From: Sutterella wadsworthensis 2_1_59BFAA
GTDB taxonomy: Bacteria; Pseudomonadota; Gammaproteobacteria; Burkholderiales; Burkholderiaceae_F
Assembly: GCF_000297775.1 (NCBI RefSeq)
Contig: NZ_JH815516.1
Coordinates: 169,420-233,419 of the forward strand
Length of the DNA: 64,000 nucleotides
Reading direction: 5' to 3'
Shown: piece by piece, positions 50,585 through 59,853 of the stretch
Layout of the letters: each line of letters starts with the position of its first letter
How positions within the stretch are numbered: position 1 is the first letter of the stretch
Notes under the pieces: generated by a model
Database searches by the model: none
The model's input: only the letters and a program-made list of their open reading frames with translations
What the model was told of the DNA's origin: nothing
Position numbers and translations under genes: made by a program

Positions 50585-51859
50585 TCATTCGATGCGTTCA
50601 CCATGGAGCGAGAGGTCAAGCCCCATGAGTTCCTCGTCGGACGTGACGCGCAGGCCCATGACGACGTCGATGATCTTGAGGAGGATCCAGCTCACGGCGC
50701 TTGCGTAGACCATCGTGGCGACGACGCTTGCGGCCTGGATGCCGACCTGGGTCATGACGGGATTCATTTCGGAGCCCGTGACGGCGCTCGAGGCGAAGAC
50801 GCCGGTGAGGAGGGCGCCGACGATGCCGCCCACGCCGTGCACGCCGAATGCATCGAGCGAGTCGTCCCAGCCCGCCATGCGCTTGAGGAAGACCGCCCCC
50901 CAGAAGCAACAGACGCCGCCGATGAGGCCCATCACGAGTGCGGCGACGGGACCGACGAAGCCCGAGGCGGGCGTGATGACCACGAGGCCGCCGACGGCGC
51001 CCGAAATCAGGCCCAGAAGCGAGGGACGGCCGCGAAGCATCCATTCGACGAGCATCCAGGAGACGCCCGCAGCGGCGGCTGCGATCTGCGTGACGAGGAT
51101 CGCCATGACGGCGCGCTCGTTGGCGGCAAGGCCGGAGCCGCCGTTGAAGCCAAACCAGCCGATCCAGAGGATGGCGGCGCCGAGCATCGCAAAGGTGAGG
51201 TTGTGCGGACTCATGGGCTCGCGACCGTAGCCGAGGCGCTTGCCCAGCACGAGACAGGCGACGAGGCCCGAGACGCCCGCGTTGATGTGCACGACCGTGC
51301 CGCCCGCATAGTCAAGCGCGCCCATGTCGAAGAAGAATCCGCCTTCGGCCCAAACCCAGTGGCACACGGGTGAATAGACGCACAGCGACCAGAGGATCAT
51401 GAAGATCAGCATCGCCGAGAACTTCATGCGGCCCGCAAAGGCGCCGATCATCAGCGTAGCCGTGAGAATCGCGAACGTCATCTGGAAGCAGACGAAGAGC
51501 AAAGTCGGAATGGAGCCCGACATGCTGTTGATGTCGAGACCATTGAGAAACACATGCGAGAGCCCGCCCACGAAGGCGCTGCCCGGCCCGAAGGCGAGCG
51601 AATAGCCCGCAGCGAACCAGACGAGCGTGAGCGCGCAGCAGATGACGGTCGTTTGCGCAAGGATCGAGAGCACGTTCTTCTTTCTGGCCATGCCGCCGTA
51701 AAAGAGCGCGATCCCGGGGATCGTCATGAAGAGGACGAGCGTCGTGGAGACGAGCATCCAGACGACGTCGGCCTTGTCCATGGAGGCCTCGGCGGCAAGC
51801 GCCGCGGGTGAAAGGGCCGCCGCAGCGAGGAATGCGGCGATTCGGGTGAGTGCGGACAT
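50585..51859 (-). CDS. amtB: Ammonium transporter
   Basis: 424 residues with a cleavable N-terminal signal (AALSPAALAAEA) and eleven membrane helices. AmtB hallmarks: FYGGMARKKNVLS, DYAGGTVVHINAGVSGL with the Asp and first twin His, WFGFNGGSGLAANE, and DSLDAFGVHGVGGIVGALLTG with the second twin His. It conducts ammonium at low supply and is gated by PII. It lies 60 bp after glnK in the same operon, behind GGAG, and should be transcribed from the sigma-54 promoter of glnK. Confidence 0.95.
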   Translation of the reverse strand: MSALTRIAAFLAAAALSPAALAAEASMDKADVVWMLVSTTLVLFMTIPGIALFYGGMARKKNVLSILAQTTVICCALTLVWFAAGYSLAFGPGSAFVGGLSHVFLNGLDINSMSGSIPTLLFVCFQMTFAILTATLMIGAFAGRMKFSAMLIFMILWSLCVYSPVCHWVWAEGGFFFDMGALDYAGGTVVHINAGVSGLVACLVLGKRLGYGREPMSPHNLTFAMLGAAILWIGWFGFNGGSGLAANERAVMAILVTQIAAAAAGVSWMLVEWMLRGRPSLLGLISGAVGGLVVITPASGFVGPVAALVMGLIGGVCCFWGAVFLKRMAGWDDSLDAFGVHGVGGIVGALLTGVFASSAVTGSEMNPVMTQVGIQAASVVATMVYASAVSWILLKIIDVVMGLRVTSDEELMGLDLSLHGERIE

Positions 51860-51919
51860 TTGTCTTTTCTCCTGAGTGTTCGGTCTACTTTAAAGTCAAA
51901 TCGAGTGCTGCCGACTGCC

Positions 51920-52324
<405 letters not shown>

Positions 52325-52327
52325 TTA

Positions 52328-52343
52328 AGCAAAAGGCGTGCCA
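52328..52343 (-). promoter_or_regulatory. Sigma-54 promoter of glnK-amtB
   Basis: On the minus strand TGGCAC-GCCTT-TTGCT fits the -24/-12 consensus (TGGCAC-N5-TTGCW) exactly, 70 bp before the glnK start. Confidence 0.85.
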
Positions 52344-52467
52344 AAGGCCCGTATTCGTCTATGGGAGACGAAATTCGGCAAATGGAACCTCAACGGGGCC
52401 TGAAGCGTGAGGAAATTCGCTTAAAGGCGGCGGCAGAGGCGCTTTTAAATGATTCGGGTTGCCGGTA

Positions 52468-52484
52468 TGCACCGTTTTGGGGCA
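52468..52484. promoter_or_regulatory. Candidate NtrC binding site
   Basis: TGCACC-GTTTT-GGGGCA matches the NtrC site (TGCACC-N5-GGTGCA) with one change, about 130 bp upstream of the sigma-54 promoter, a normal enhancer distance. Confidence 0.6.
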
Positions 52485-52569
52485 CGGCGCATGCGCAGGC
52501 GCCCGCGAGTGGCGCCCTGCGGCCGGGCGGGCACGGAGAACGGGGCGGAAAAGGGGAGATATGAACGAA

Positions 52570-52601
52570 ATCGGGCGGCCCTCCGGAGAGGACCGCCCGA
52601 A
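52570..52601 (-). terminator. Terminator of the AEC carrier gene
   Basis: TTCGGGCGG and CCGCCCGA arms with CCTC/GAGG inside; on the minus strand followed by TTTCGTTC. Confidence 0.7.
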
Positions 52602-52624
52602 CGTGGTGCGGAGTTTCTGATGCG

Positions 52625-53548
52625 TCAGAGCGCGCCGAAGAGCATGAGCGCGACGGACATGCCGATGATGGAGCAGCCGACGCTCAGCGAGCTCATGTTG
52701 GCGGCCATGGCGATGTCGCCGTCGAGCTGAGCGGTGAAGACGAGGCTCATGGCGGGAATCGGAGAGAGGCAGGTGAGGGTGAGGGCCATGCGGATCTCCT
52801 CCTCGAAGGGAAGGAAGTGCCAGACGCCGAGCGCGATGAGGATGCAGACGACCCAGCGGCTCGCAAGCAGCTTGAGCACTTTGCCCATCTTGCCGCCGCC
52901 CATCGAGAAGCTGATCGACTCACCGATCATGATCATGCAGAGGAAGGTGTTGGCGTGCGCGCCGATGGCGGTGCTGGTGATGACGCCGTCGGGAAGGCGC
53001 ATGTCGAGGACGGACATGAGGCCCACGAAGGCGAAGGTGACGAGCGGGCCCGAGCGCACGAGCTTCGAGACGACCAGCTTGACCGTGCGCCAGAGCGTCG
53101 TCTTCACGCGGGTGCCCGCAATCACCGCAAAGGTGCCGCCGCCCGCCATGACGCAGTTGCCCACGTCGAACATGCAGGTCGCCATCAGGCCCGTCGTCGG
53201 GAAGAAGGACTGCACGTACGGAACCGCAAACGGACCGACCGAATAGCCGCCCACGTTGAGCCTCACGAAGTCGCGCCATTGCGTGTCCGCGATGTTGCGC
53301 GAGAGAAAAAGCCCCCAGACGAGGAAGATGATGTTCGTGAGGAGCCCCAGGCCCGCAATGAGGAGCATGTCGCCCTCGATCCTGACGCCATTGAGGTTCG
53401 TGAGGATCACGCACGGGAGCGTGACGTTCATCACCAGGGCGCTGATGGCCGCAAAGGCCTGGTCCTTCAGGATGTTGAAGCGCCTGAGCAGATGCCCGAG
53501 CACGATGAATGCCGCCAGGGACATCACCTTGGCGAAGCTGTCTTCCAT
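52625..53548 (-). CDS. AEC family transporter (auxin efflux carrier type)
   Basis: 307 residues, two repeats of five membrane helices as in the AEC family: GHLLRRFNILKDQAFAAISALVMNVTLPCVILTNL at the start of the first half and a second half with LASRWVVCILIALGVWHFLPF and SLVFTAQLDGDIAMAAN. GGAAGA precedes the ATG. Members export or import organic acids such as malate. The substrate is not evident. Monocistronic with its own terminator. Confidence 0.85.
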   Translation of the reverse strand: MEDSFAKVMSLAAFIVLGHLLRRFNILKDQAFAAISALVMNVTLPCVILTNLNGVRIEGDMLLIAGLGLLTNIIFLVWGLFLSRNIADTQWRDFVRLNVGGYSVGPFAVPYVQSFFPTTGLMATCMFDVGNCVMAGGGTFAVIAGTRVKTTLWRTVKLVVSKLVRSGPLVTFAFVGLMSVLDMRLPDGVITSTAIGAHANTFLCMIMIGESISFSMGGGKMGKVLKLLASRWVVCILIALGVWHFLPFEEEIRMALTLTCLSPIPAMSLVFTAQLDGDIAMAANMSSLSVGCSIIGMSVALMLFGAL

Positions 53549-53789
53549 GATTGTCTTCCGTCTTTTGTAGATGAGGGGCCGGCGCCCGGGCGTTCAGGCG
53601 CCCGAACAGGAAATTGTGCGCCTGCAGAGGCCGAAATTCTACCTCCCGAGGTATGTATCGGTACCGCGCCGACCGACGGAGGTGGACTGATCGGGAAGTC
53701 TTCTGAAACGGAATCTCCCGTGACTGTGCACCCGTTTGTACAGACCTTCCTTCGGGTGGAAATGTCACAGCCGTCCCCAAACGAGGTCT

Positions 53790-54611
53790 TTCGGTACGCT
53801 TTCCATGGGTCGTGTCGGCGCCCTCTCCGCCGGCGTTGGTTCCTACAACGTCGTGTACGGCTACACTGCCTTCGGTACGGGTTGGGGCGACACGGTCGGC
53901 GCCAAGAGCCTGTTCAACCTCGGCGATCGTGACCGCATGGACAACACCGTCACGTACGTCACCCCGAAGTTCGGCGGTCTTACCGCCTACGCACAGTACT
54001 CCTTCAACGCTAACGGCGCTGAAGACGCCCAGTCCTCCCTCAACAAGCGTTGCGCCGGACTCGGTCCGAAGTATAACCTCGGTGCCTTCAGCACGGGCCT
54101 CGTTGTTGACACGGTCATGAATAAGGGCACCGATGCCAACTCCGAAGATTCCCTCGGCGTGTCCTGGGGTGCTTCCTACGACTTCGGCGTCGCGAAGGTC
54201 CTCGGCTTTGCCCAGTACGGTCAGAACGAAAACAAGCTCGGCGGTTTCGTTGGTGCCGATGCCTGGATCTCAGCCGGTGAAGGCACGGTTACGGCCGAGG
54301 AAGGCATGAAGGGTTATGCCGTTGCGCTCGGCGTTGCCGCTCCCGTTTTCGGCGGTACTGCCTTTGCCCAGGTCAACTACGTTGACGGCGAATCCGAAGG
54401 CGTCATCAACATGACGACTCAGGAGCGCACGGCTGAAATCGACCGCTGGGGTCTCGCCGCTGCCTACGAATATCCGCTCAGCAAGCGCACGAAGGTCTAT
54501 GGCTTCGCCGGTTATAACGAAGGTTCCATCGACTCGACCGGCAAGAACGATCACGTGACCGTCACGACCAAGACTGCTGAAGCCGGTTTCGGTCTCGTTC
54601 ACAAGTTCTGA
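53790..54611 (+). pseudogene. Truncated outer-membrane porin
   Basis: From FGTLSMGRVGALSAGVGSYNVVYGY the frame matches the central and C-terminal part of betaproteobacterial porins (compare DFGTLTMGRVGGVGSGAGFDLVYGYGDAF in the porin at 30913) to the C-terminal Phe (AEAGFGLVHKF). The signal peptide and the first ~105 mature residues are absent; the codons before 53790 are unrelated. Without export signal and N-terminal strands it cannot form a porin. The 240 bases before it show nothing else. Confidence 0.8.
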
Positions 54612-54764
54612 TGATTCGAGCGCAAGCTTCTGAATTCTGAATGAACACGGCGCCCGTCCGGAGCAATCCGGGCGGGCGTCCTGCGCATTGCAGGCCCGAA
54701 TGATCCTGATGCAGAAGCTGCCATCCTGCATGAATATTCACGTAAGAAAGGGGAGGGGAGCGGC

Positions 54765-54793
54765 TTGCGCGCCAACTGCCCCTTCGATATACT
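54765..54793 (+). promoter_or_regulatory. Promoter of the higA-like gene
   Basis: TTGCGC (54765-54770), 17-bp spacer, TATACT (54788-54793). A hairpin CGGCGCC/GGCGCCG (54806-54825) with TTTGTTGTTG follows in the leader, possibly an attenuator. Confidence 0.6.
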
Positions 54794-54872
54794 CACGTCC
54801 TTTTTCGGCGCCTTCACGGGCGCCGTTTGTTGTTGTGAAAAGCCTGTTGGGCAGAACATTGAGGAGATTTTG

Positions 54873-55223
54873 ATGAGCGGCATGTATGATCCCCCGCATC
54901 CTGGCACGATTCTTGCTGAGACGCTGGAGCATCTGGGACTCAACGCCAGGCAGTTTGCCAAGCACCTCGACGTGACGCCCGCCGCAGTGACGCGGGTTAT
55001 GAAGGGGGAGGGCCCCGTCACGCCCGAGCTCGCCGTACGCATCGCCCACGTGCTTCCCGGTCCGTCCGCAGCCATGTGGCTGCGCCTGCAGTACTGCCAC
55101 GACGTCTGGCAGGCCGAGCACATGCTCGCCATCTCCCGTCTGCGTCCGCTGACGCTTTCCGAGGAGGAGAAGGCCGAAGCCGTGCGCACCCGCCTGGCGG
55201 CCGAAGAGGTCTGTGCCGACTAA
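54873..55223 (+). CDS. higA: HigA-family antitoxin-like HTH protein (orphan)
   Basis: 116 residues from MSGMYDPPHPGTILAETLEHLG; GAGGAG lies upstream. The HigA/VapI pattern is clear: DPPHPGTILAETLEHLGLNARQFAKHLDVTPAAVTRVMKGEGPVTPELAVRIAHVLPGPSAAMWLRLQ, then YCHDVWQAE. This helix-turn-helix normally follows a small higB (RelE-type) toxin gene; no such gene is upstream, only the promoter and hairpin. Either the toxin is lost or this acts as a stand-alone repressor. Confidence 0.85.
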   Translation: MSGMYDPPHPGTILAETLEHLGLNARQFAKHLDVTPAAVTRVMKGEGPVTPELAVRIAHVLPGPSAAMWLRLQYCHDVWQAEHMLAISRLRPLTLSEEEKAEAVRTRLAAEEVCAD

Positions 55224-55372
55224 ACGAATCCTTGCCGAAGGGCAGGGCAGTCGAGAAGAGCAGGGCGCCGGCAGAGGGCGGTACGCGTCGTCTTCCCTGC
55301 TGCCATCAGGGGCCGTCAGGGCCTCCGAGGGCTGAATGCCGGAAGAAAACATTCCCTTTCCCGAGGTGTGAC

Positions 55373-55904
55373 ATGAGCTGACAGGCGCAGATCGTTAACG
55401 TGCTTGACGACCTCGCAGAGGCGCTCCTCACCGACGGCTTCGGCATTCTCGAGCGATCGGGCGACGGCACGAGACTCGGGGAGGCTGTTCAAAGTGCGCT
55501 GGCTGCGCTCGAGGCCCTCAAAAGGGCTGAAGCTGAGGCGCCTGAAGTCACAAAGGAAAGGCGGGAAATGCCTTGGGACGAAAACCCCGAGGGCACCATG
55601 GTCGAGACGGGTGAAGACTGGATCGATCTGCCGGACGAAACGCCTGAAGCCGCAGCCTCGTCGCTTGCGTCGGGAGACCGCCCGATTTGCCCGAGACGAC
55701 GAGTTCCTCGCTGCCATGCTCGAGGAAAGCATCGCGTTCTGCGGCGGCAGGGAGACGGATGCCCGAGGGACGCTCGAGCAGACCGCGAAGTGTCTGGGCT
55801 TCACGTACGAGGCGCTCATGCAGGGGGCTGCCGACGGCATCGCCGTCGGACGCGTCGTGGCGCAGGTGAAGCGCGAGCATCCTGTGTTCGCGACGAGGAA
55901 CTGA
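55373..55904 (+). pseudogene. Broken gene with early stop and frameshift
   Basis: ATG 55373 behind GAGG reads Met-Ser-stop, then the same frame continues openly (QAQIVNVLDDLAEALLTDGFGILERSGDG ... DETPEAAASSLASG). Near 55670 the sense continues one frame over: FARDDEFLAAMLEESIAFCGGRETDARGTLEQTAKCLGFTYEALMQGAADGIAVGRVV. So it carries a nonsense codon at position 3 and a frameshift. Family not recognised; helical, cytoplasmic. Confidence 0.6.
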
Positions 55905-55957
55905 CGGACGAAGGCGCAACCGCGCCTGAAGACCTGAAGTTCGAAAAGCTGTGAAAT

Positions 55958-55990
55958 GAAGGACGGAAACCCGTCCTTCTTCACTTTTTT
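55958..55990 (+). terminator. Terminator after the broken gene
   Basis: GAAGGACGG/CCGTCCTTC hairpin followed by TTCACTTTTTTT. Confidence 0.8.
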
Positions 55991-55995
55991 TAAAT

Positions 55996-56023
55996 ACTCA
56001 ACATAACTACTATTATGTTGAGT
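55996..56023. other. dif/Xer-like 28-bp palindromic site
   Basis: ACTCAACATAA and TTATGTTGAGT, 11 bp each, flank a 6-bp spacer CTACTA. This is the 11-6-11 layout of dif with the CATAA-N6-TTATG core, and the right arm agrees with the XerD half-site TTATGTTAAAT in 9 of 11 positions. Unlike most dif sites both arms are perfectly symmetric, so an operator is the alternative. Confidence 0.5.
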
Positions 56024-56029
56024 AATGTT

Positions 56030-56576
56030 TGAGGGGTTTTGGGGCCGTTTTGTTTTCAAGGTTCCGCACGCCTTCGTCAAGTCTTCGTCAGGTTCGTCCT
56101 GACGTGCCGTCGATGCCGGCTCTTCGGCCTCCCGAGGTCCGCCGCCGGACGCATGGGCGGGTCTCGTTCCAGATGTTCGTGCGCCGCATGCGCCCCGTCT
56201 GGGTGCGTCGATCGTCCGACGCCTCCGAAGCCGTTCCTCTCCGGACGACGCATGTGCGCGCACCCGATTCGTGCCTCTCAACCCTGCGGCTCCCGGTTCG
56301 CGAACAAAAGACCTCAACCAAATGCGTCTCCCGAATCCGCCCGGAGGCCAGGGGACTCCGCACGTAAGCGTCCTTTTCTTCGAGGCCGACGAACGGCGGG
56401 CGCCCTTCCCGCCTTCGGACCCTTGAAAAAACGGGACGAAGTCTTGACGTCGATGAACGTCGGTGTGCCCGAAACGCCTCGCGTCTGGCATACTCGAAAA
56501 CGACCCCCGGGGGCTGACCGGTTTTCGCGGCCCCCTTTCCTGCCGAAACCAACCCACAAGACCGCAAGTCGCTCCC
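56030..56576. other. Intergenic region, nothing recognised
   Basis: About 550 GC-rich bases before the LysR gene. Open frames here are short and overlap with no resemblance or ribosome binding sites. The LysR promoter must be at its right end. Confidence 0.4.
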
Positions 56577-57527
56577 ATGATCGTCAATGCCGATGAACTC
56601 AAGCTCTTTCGAACCATCTACGAGACCGAATCCCTGAGCGAAGCCGCGGCGCGGCTGCAGCTTTCGCTCCCGAAGGCGAGCCGTCAGCTCGCATCCCTGA
56701 GAAAGACCTTCGGCGACAAGCTTTTCGTGAGGTGCGACCACCGCATGTGTCCCACGCTTCGCGCGCGCTCGCTCCTGCCCAAAGTGGACGCGCTTCTGAG
56801 TGGCTTCGAGGCGCTTGAGTGTCCCGGCGTCTTTTCGGTCGAGCAGCTCCGCCATGTCTTCCGCATTGCGGGGCTCGACAATGCGCTCCTCTCCTACTTC
56901 GGGCCCGTGCTCGACGCGCTCGGCCGTCATGCGCCCGGCGTGAGGCTCAACTTCCATTCGATCTCCTCGAACTTCTACGCCGACCTCCATCAGGGCCGCA
57001 TCGACCTTGCGGTCTACGCAACGCAGGAATCCTTCCCGACCTTTCGCAGGCTCGCAATCTGCGAGGACGCCTACGTCTACGTGGCGCGCGGCACGTCCGA
57101 GCTCGCCCGGCGCGTCCTTTCGGGGCAGGTGCTCACGGAACGCGAGGTCAGGGCGCGGCAGTCGGTGCAGATCGCGCTTCCCAAGGCCTCGGCCGACGAC
57201 TGCGGCCTCATTCCCGTGATCGAGAGCCTCGATGCGTCGGGACAGGCCTTGCCTGTTCTCTCGGCCCCCTACTTCGTCACGGTGCCCCTCCTCCTCGGCG
57301 CGGAGGACACGACTTGCATTCCGTTTCAGACCGCGCACGCGCTCTGCCGCACGACGGACCTCTGCATTCTCGGACGCTCCAAGAAGAGCTCGGTCTTCAC
57401 GCCCTCGTTCATCTGGTCGGACCGTGTCGACGGCGATCCCGCGCACCAGTGGCTGAGGAGCTTTCTCTTCTCCGAAATGAGGCAGCACCTCGGAGATCTG
57501 CGCGCCGTGCCGATTCTCCGAAATTGA
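56577..57527 (+). CDS. LysR-type regulator next to assT
   Basis: 316 residues from MIVNADELKLFRTIYETES; the upstream extension to 56463 is not family-like. HTH: LSEAAARLQLSLPKASRQLASLRKTFGDKLFV. Effector domain from about 90 (HVFRIAGLDNALLSYFGPVLDALGRHAPGVRLNF). It ends 178 bp before assT on the same strand; inverted repeats lie between them, so it probably regulates assT in response to an aryl sulfate or phenol. Inference from position. Confidence 0.88.
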   Translation: MIVNADELKLFRTIYETESLSEAAARLQLSLPKASRQLASLRKTFGDKLFVRCDHRMCPTLRARSLLPKVDALLSGFEALECPGVFSVEQLRHVFRIAGLDNALLSYFGPVLDALGRHAPGVRLNFHSISSNFYADLHQGRIDLAVYATQESFPTFRRLAICEDAYVYVARGTSELARRVLSGQVLTEREVRARQSVQIALPKASADDCGLIPVIESLDASGQALPVLSAPYFVTVPLLLGAEDTTCIPFQTAHALCRTTDLCILGRSKKSSVFTPSFIWSDRVDGDPAHQWLRSFLFSEMRQHLGDLRAVPILRN

Positions 57528-57573
57528 TGTTTTCAGACTCAAGTATCGAATTCCCTTCTCCTGCAGGTTCTTG

Positions 57574-57602
57574 TCGAAATTCGAAATCCGATTTTGCGGA
57601 TT
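57574..57602. promoter_or_regulatory. Inverted repeats upstream of assT, possible LysR target
   Basis: AATCCG-ATTTTG-CGGATT (57585-57602) and a TTCGAA palindrome at 57580-57585 lie about 105-125 bp before the assT start. Confidence 0.45.
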
Positions 57603-57705
57603 AGGGCCTGTTCGGGGTCTGTATGTCCGCATGGTTTTGAAGAGGCGTTGTGCTTAGACTTCTTCGTCATTGAAGTCCAACCTTCTGACCAATCGGAGAA
57701 CCAAA

Positions 57706-59535
57706 ATGAGACTCTTTGCCAAAAGCCTGATCGCCGCGAGCATTGCGGCCGCTTCCATGGGGGCGCTTGCCATGGGCGGCGGCTCGGGTCCGGCCACGAA
57801 CTACATCATGCAGGGCCACATCGGTGAAGTCATGATGAACCCGTACGGCATTGCGCCGCTTACGGCCGTCATCCGCGACGGCGGCTACGACCTCAGCAAC
57901 GTCGTCGTCAAGATCCAGCCCAAGCTCAACGGCCAGACGATCGAATACAAGGTCTCTCGCACCGAACTGCTTACCCACGGCGGCGTTCCCGTCTTCGGCC
58001 TCTATCCCGACTACGTCAACATGGTCGAGGTGAGCTACACCCGCACGCTGCGCGGCAAGTCCGAAAACTTCAAGGACACGTATCAGCTCTACGCGCCTCC
58101 CACGTACACGGAAGTCGCCGGCATCAAAGCCGAGCGCCATGCGCTCTTCGGCACCGAAGTGAAGAAGGTTGATCCGGAATTCAAGGACCGCCTCTACTTC
58201 ATCAACAACATCGCCGAGAAGTCCGGCATCGGCACGCGCGCCGTCTGGAACAACCCGGTGGGCGGCGCCCTTCAGTGGAACTTCTTCCCGCAGAACGCCA
58301 TCATCGACACGGCCGGCGACATCCGTTGGTACATGTTCGCCAACCCGATCTACGATCTTCGCGATATGTACAAGGCGGGCGTCATGATGGGCTTCAAGCA
58401 GAATGACGACGGTCTTCTCACCTGGGGCTACGGCCAGCGCTACGTCAAGTACGACATCATGGGCCGCGAAGTCTTCAACCGCCTCCTCCCGATGCGCTAC
58501 AACGACTACTCGCACTCGATGGACGACGCCCAGAACGGCCACTACTTCCTGCGCGTGGCAAGCTCCAACTACATCCGTCCCGATGGCAAGCACGTGCGCA
58601 CCGTCCGCGACGTGATTGCCGAAGTGGACGAACAGGGCCACGTGATCGACGAATGGCGCCTGCCTGACATCCTCGACGTCTACCGCTCCAACGTGCTCAA
58701 GGTCCTCGACCAGGGCGCCGTCTGCCTTAACATCGACGCCGCTCAGGCCGGCAAGACGCTCACCGCCGAGGAACTCTCCGCCGCTGAAGAGTCGAACGAC
58801 TTCGGCGACATCGTCGGTACGGGCGCGGGCCGCAACTGGCTGCACGTCAACTCCGTCGACTATGACCCGGAAGACGACTCCATCATCATTTCCTCCCGCC
58901 ATCAGTCGGCCATCATCAAGATCGGCCGCGACAAGAAGGTCAAGTGGATCCTCGGCTCGCCCGAAGGCTGGAAGGGCGACTTCACGAAGGCGGTCCTGAC
59001 GCCGGTCGACAAGAACGGTCAGAAGATCAAGTGCGAGGGCTCCAAGTGCGAGGGCGACTTCGACTGGACGTGGACGCAGCACACGGCCTTCAAGATCGAT
59101 GAAAAGTCCAAGGGCGACATCATCTACGTCTCCGCCTTCGACAACGGCGACGCCCGCGGCATGGAACAGCCGGCTCTGCCCGACATGAAGTACTCCCGCG
59201 CCGTCGTCTACAAGATCGACCAAAAGAAGAAGACCGTCGAACAGGTCTGGGAATTCGGCAAGGAACGCGGCCACGAACTCTTCTCCGCCGTGACCTCGCT
59301 CGTCGAGTACCAGCCCGACCATGACTCCATCGTCATGTACTCGGCCACCGCCGGCGCGCTCTACGACCTGAAGACTGGTGCGTTCGCCTCCGCTCCCAAC
59401 CCGACCATCATGGAATTCCGTTGGGGCGAAACGACGCCTGCCGTCGAAATTCAGCTCAAGGACTGCACGGGCTACCAGGCCTGGCCGTTCTCGGTTGAAA
59501 AGGCCTTCAGCCAGGAAATCAAGCCCGGCAAATAA
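57706..59535 (+). CDS. assT: Arylsulfate sulfotransferase (PAPS-independent), copy 1
   Basis: 609 residues from MRLFAKSLIAASIAAAS with GGAG upstream; the TTG start at 57670 is less likely. Sec signal to about 22. Beta-propeller enzyme that moves a sulfuryl group between phenols in the periplasm through a sulfohistidine. Active-site residues: H270 (YSHSMD), H380 and N382 (LHVNSV), R398 (SSRHQ, exactly 18 after H380 as in E. coli AssT), and catalytic H459 (WTQHTAF). A Cys pair (C443, C448) in KCEGSKC sits where the known disulfide lies. No dsbL/dsbI genes adjoin. LysR upstream, terminators after. Confidence 0.95.
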   Translation: MRLFAKSLIAASIAAASMGALAMGGGSGPATNYIMQGHIGEVMMNPYGIAPLTAVIRDGGYDLSNVVVKIQPKLNGQTIEYKVSRTELLTHGGVPVFGLYPDYVNMVEVSYTRTLRGKSENFKDTYQLYAPPTYTEVAGIKAERHALFGTEVKKVDPEFKDRLYFINNIAEKSGIGTRAVWNNPVGGALQWNFFPQNAIIDTAGDIRWYMFANPIYDLRDMYKAGVMMGFKQNDDGLLTWGYGQRYVKYDIMGREVFNRLLPMRYNDYSHSMDDAQNGHYFLRVASSNYIRPDGKHVRTVRDVIAEVDEQGHVIDEWRLPDILDVYRSNVLKVLDQGAVCLNIDAAQAGKTLTAEELSAAEESNDFGDIVGTGAGRNWLHVNSVDYDPEDDSIIISSRHQSAIIKIGRDKKVKWILGSPEGWKGDFTKAVLTPVDKNGQKIKCEGSKCEGDFDWTWTQHTAFKIDEKSKGDIIYVSAFDNGDARGMEQPALPDMKYSRAVVYKIDQKKKTVEQVWEFGKERGHELFSAVTSLVEYQPDHDSIVMYSATAGALYDLKTGAFASAPNPTIMEFRWGETTPAVEIQLKDCTGYQAWPFSVEKAFSQEIKPGK

Positions 59536-59595
59536 TCCGCCCGACTGCCTGACGAGTCCCCTTCCCGTCCACCGACGGCTGAAGGGGACGGCCCG

Positions 59596-59625
59596 AAGGG
59601 GCGGCTTCACGGCCGCTCCTTTTTT
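59596..59625 (+). terminator. Terminator of assT copy 1
   Basis: AAGGGGCGGC/GCCGCTCCTT stem with a 6-nt loop and T-run. A second, perfect hairpin with TTTTTT lies at 59737-59770. Confidence 0.85.
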
Positions 59626-59736
59626 CGTCGACCGCTCCGCGCCGCACACGAGCGCAGGGATCCGGGCGGCCTTTTCTTCAAACTGCAAGAGCACCGTCGG
59701 CTCGGGATCCTCGCCTGAGCACGCGTCCGCAGGAAG

Positions 59737-59770
59737 AAAAGGGAGGCTCCGACTGGAGCCTCCCTTTTTT
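59737..59770 (+). terminator. Second terminator before the flavoprotein remnant
   Basis: AAAAGGGAGGCTCC/GGAGCCTCCCTTTTTT with loop GACT. The 110 bases between the two terminators hold no gene, so something between them was lost. Confidence 0.8.
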
Positions 59771-59853
59771 ACACAGTTCTGGCGTCGAACGTGACGGGTG
59801 CGGTTAACTGGCGCCCTTCCCGTCCGTCCTGCGGGCCAAAGGGCGAGGGTCCC

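Noticed and set aside
56029..56596. Overlapping frames between the dif-like site and LysR
   Set aside because: Arg/Pro/Ser-rich translation in several frames, typical of non-coding GC-rich DNA.
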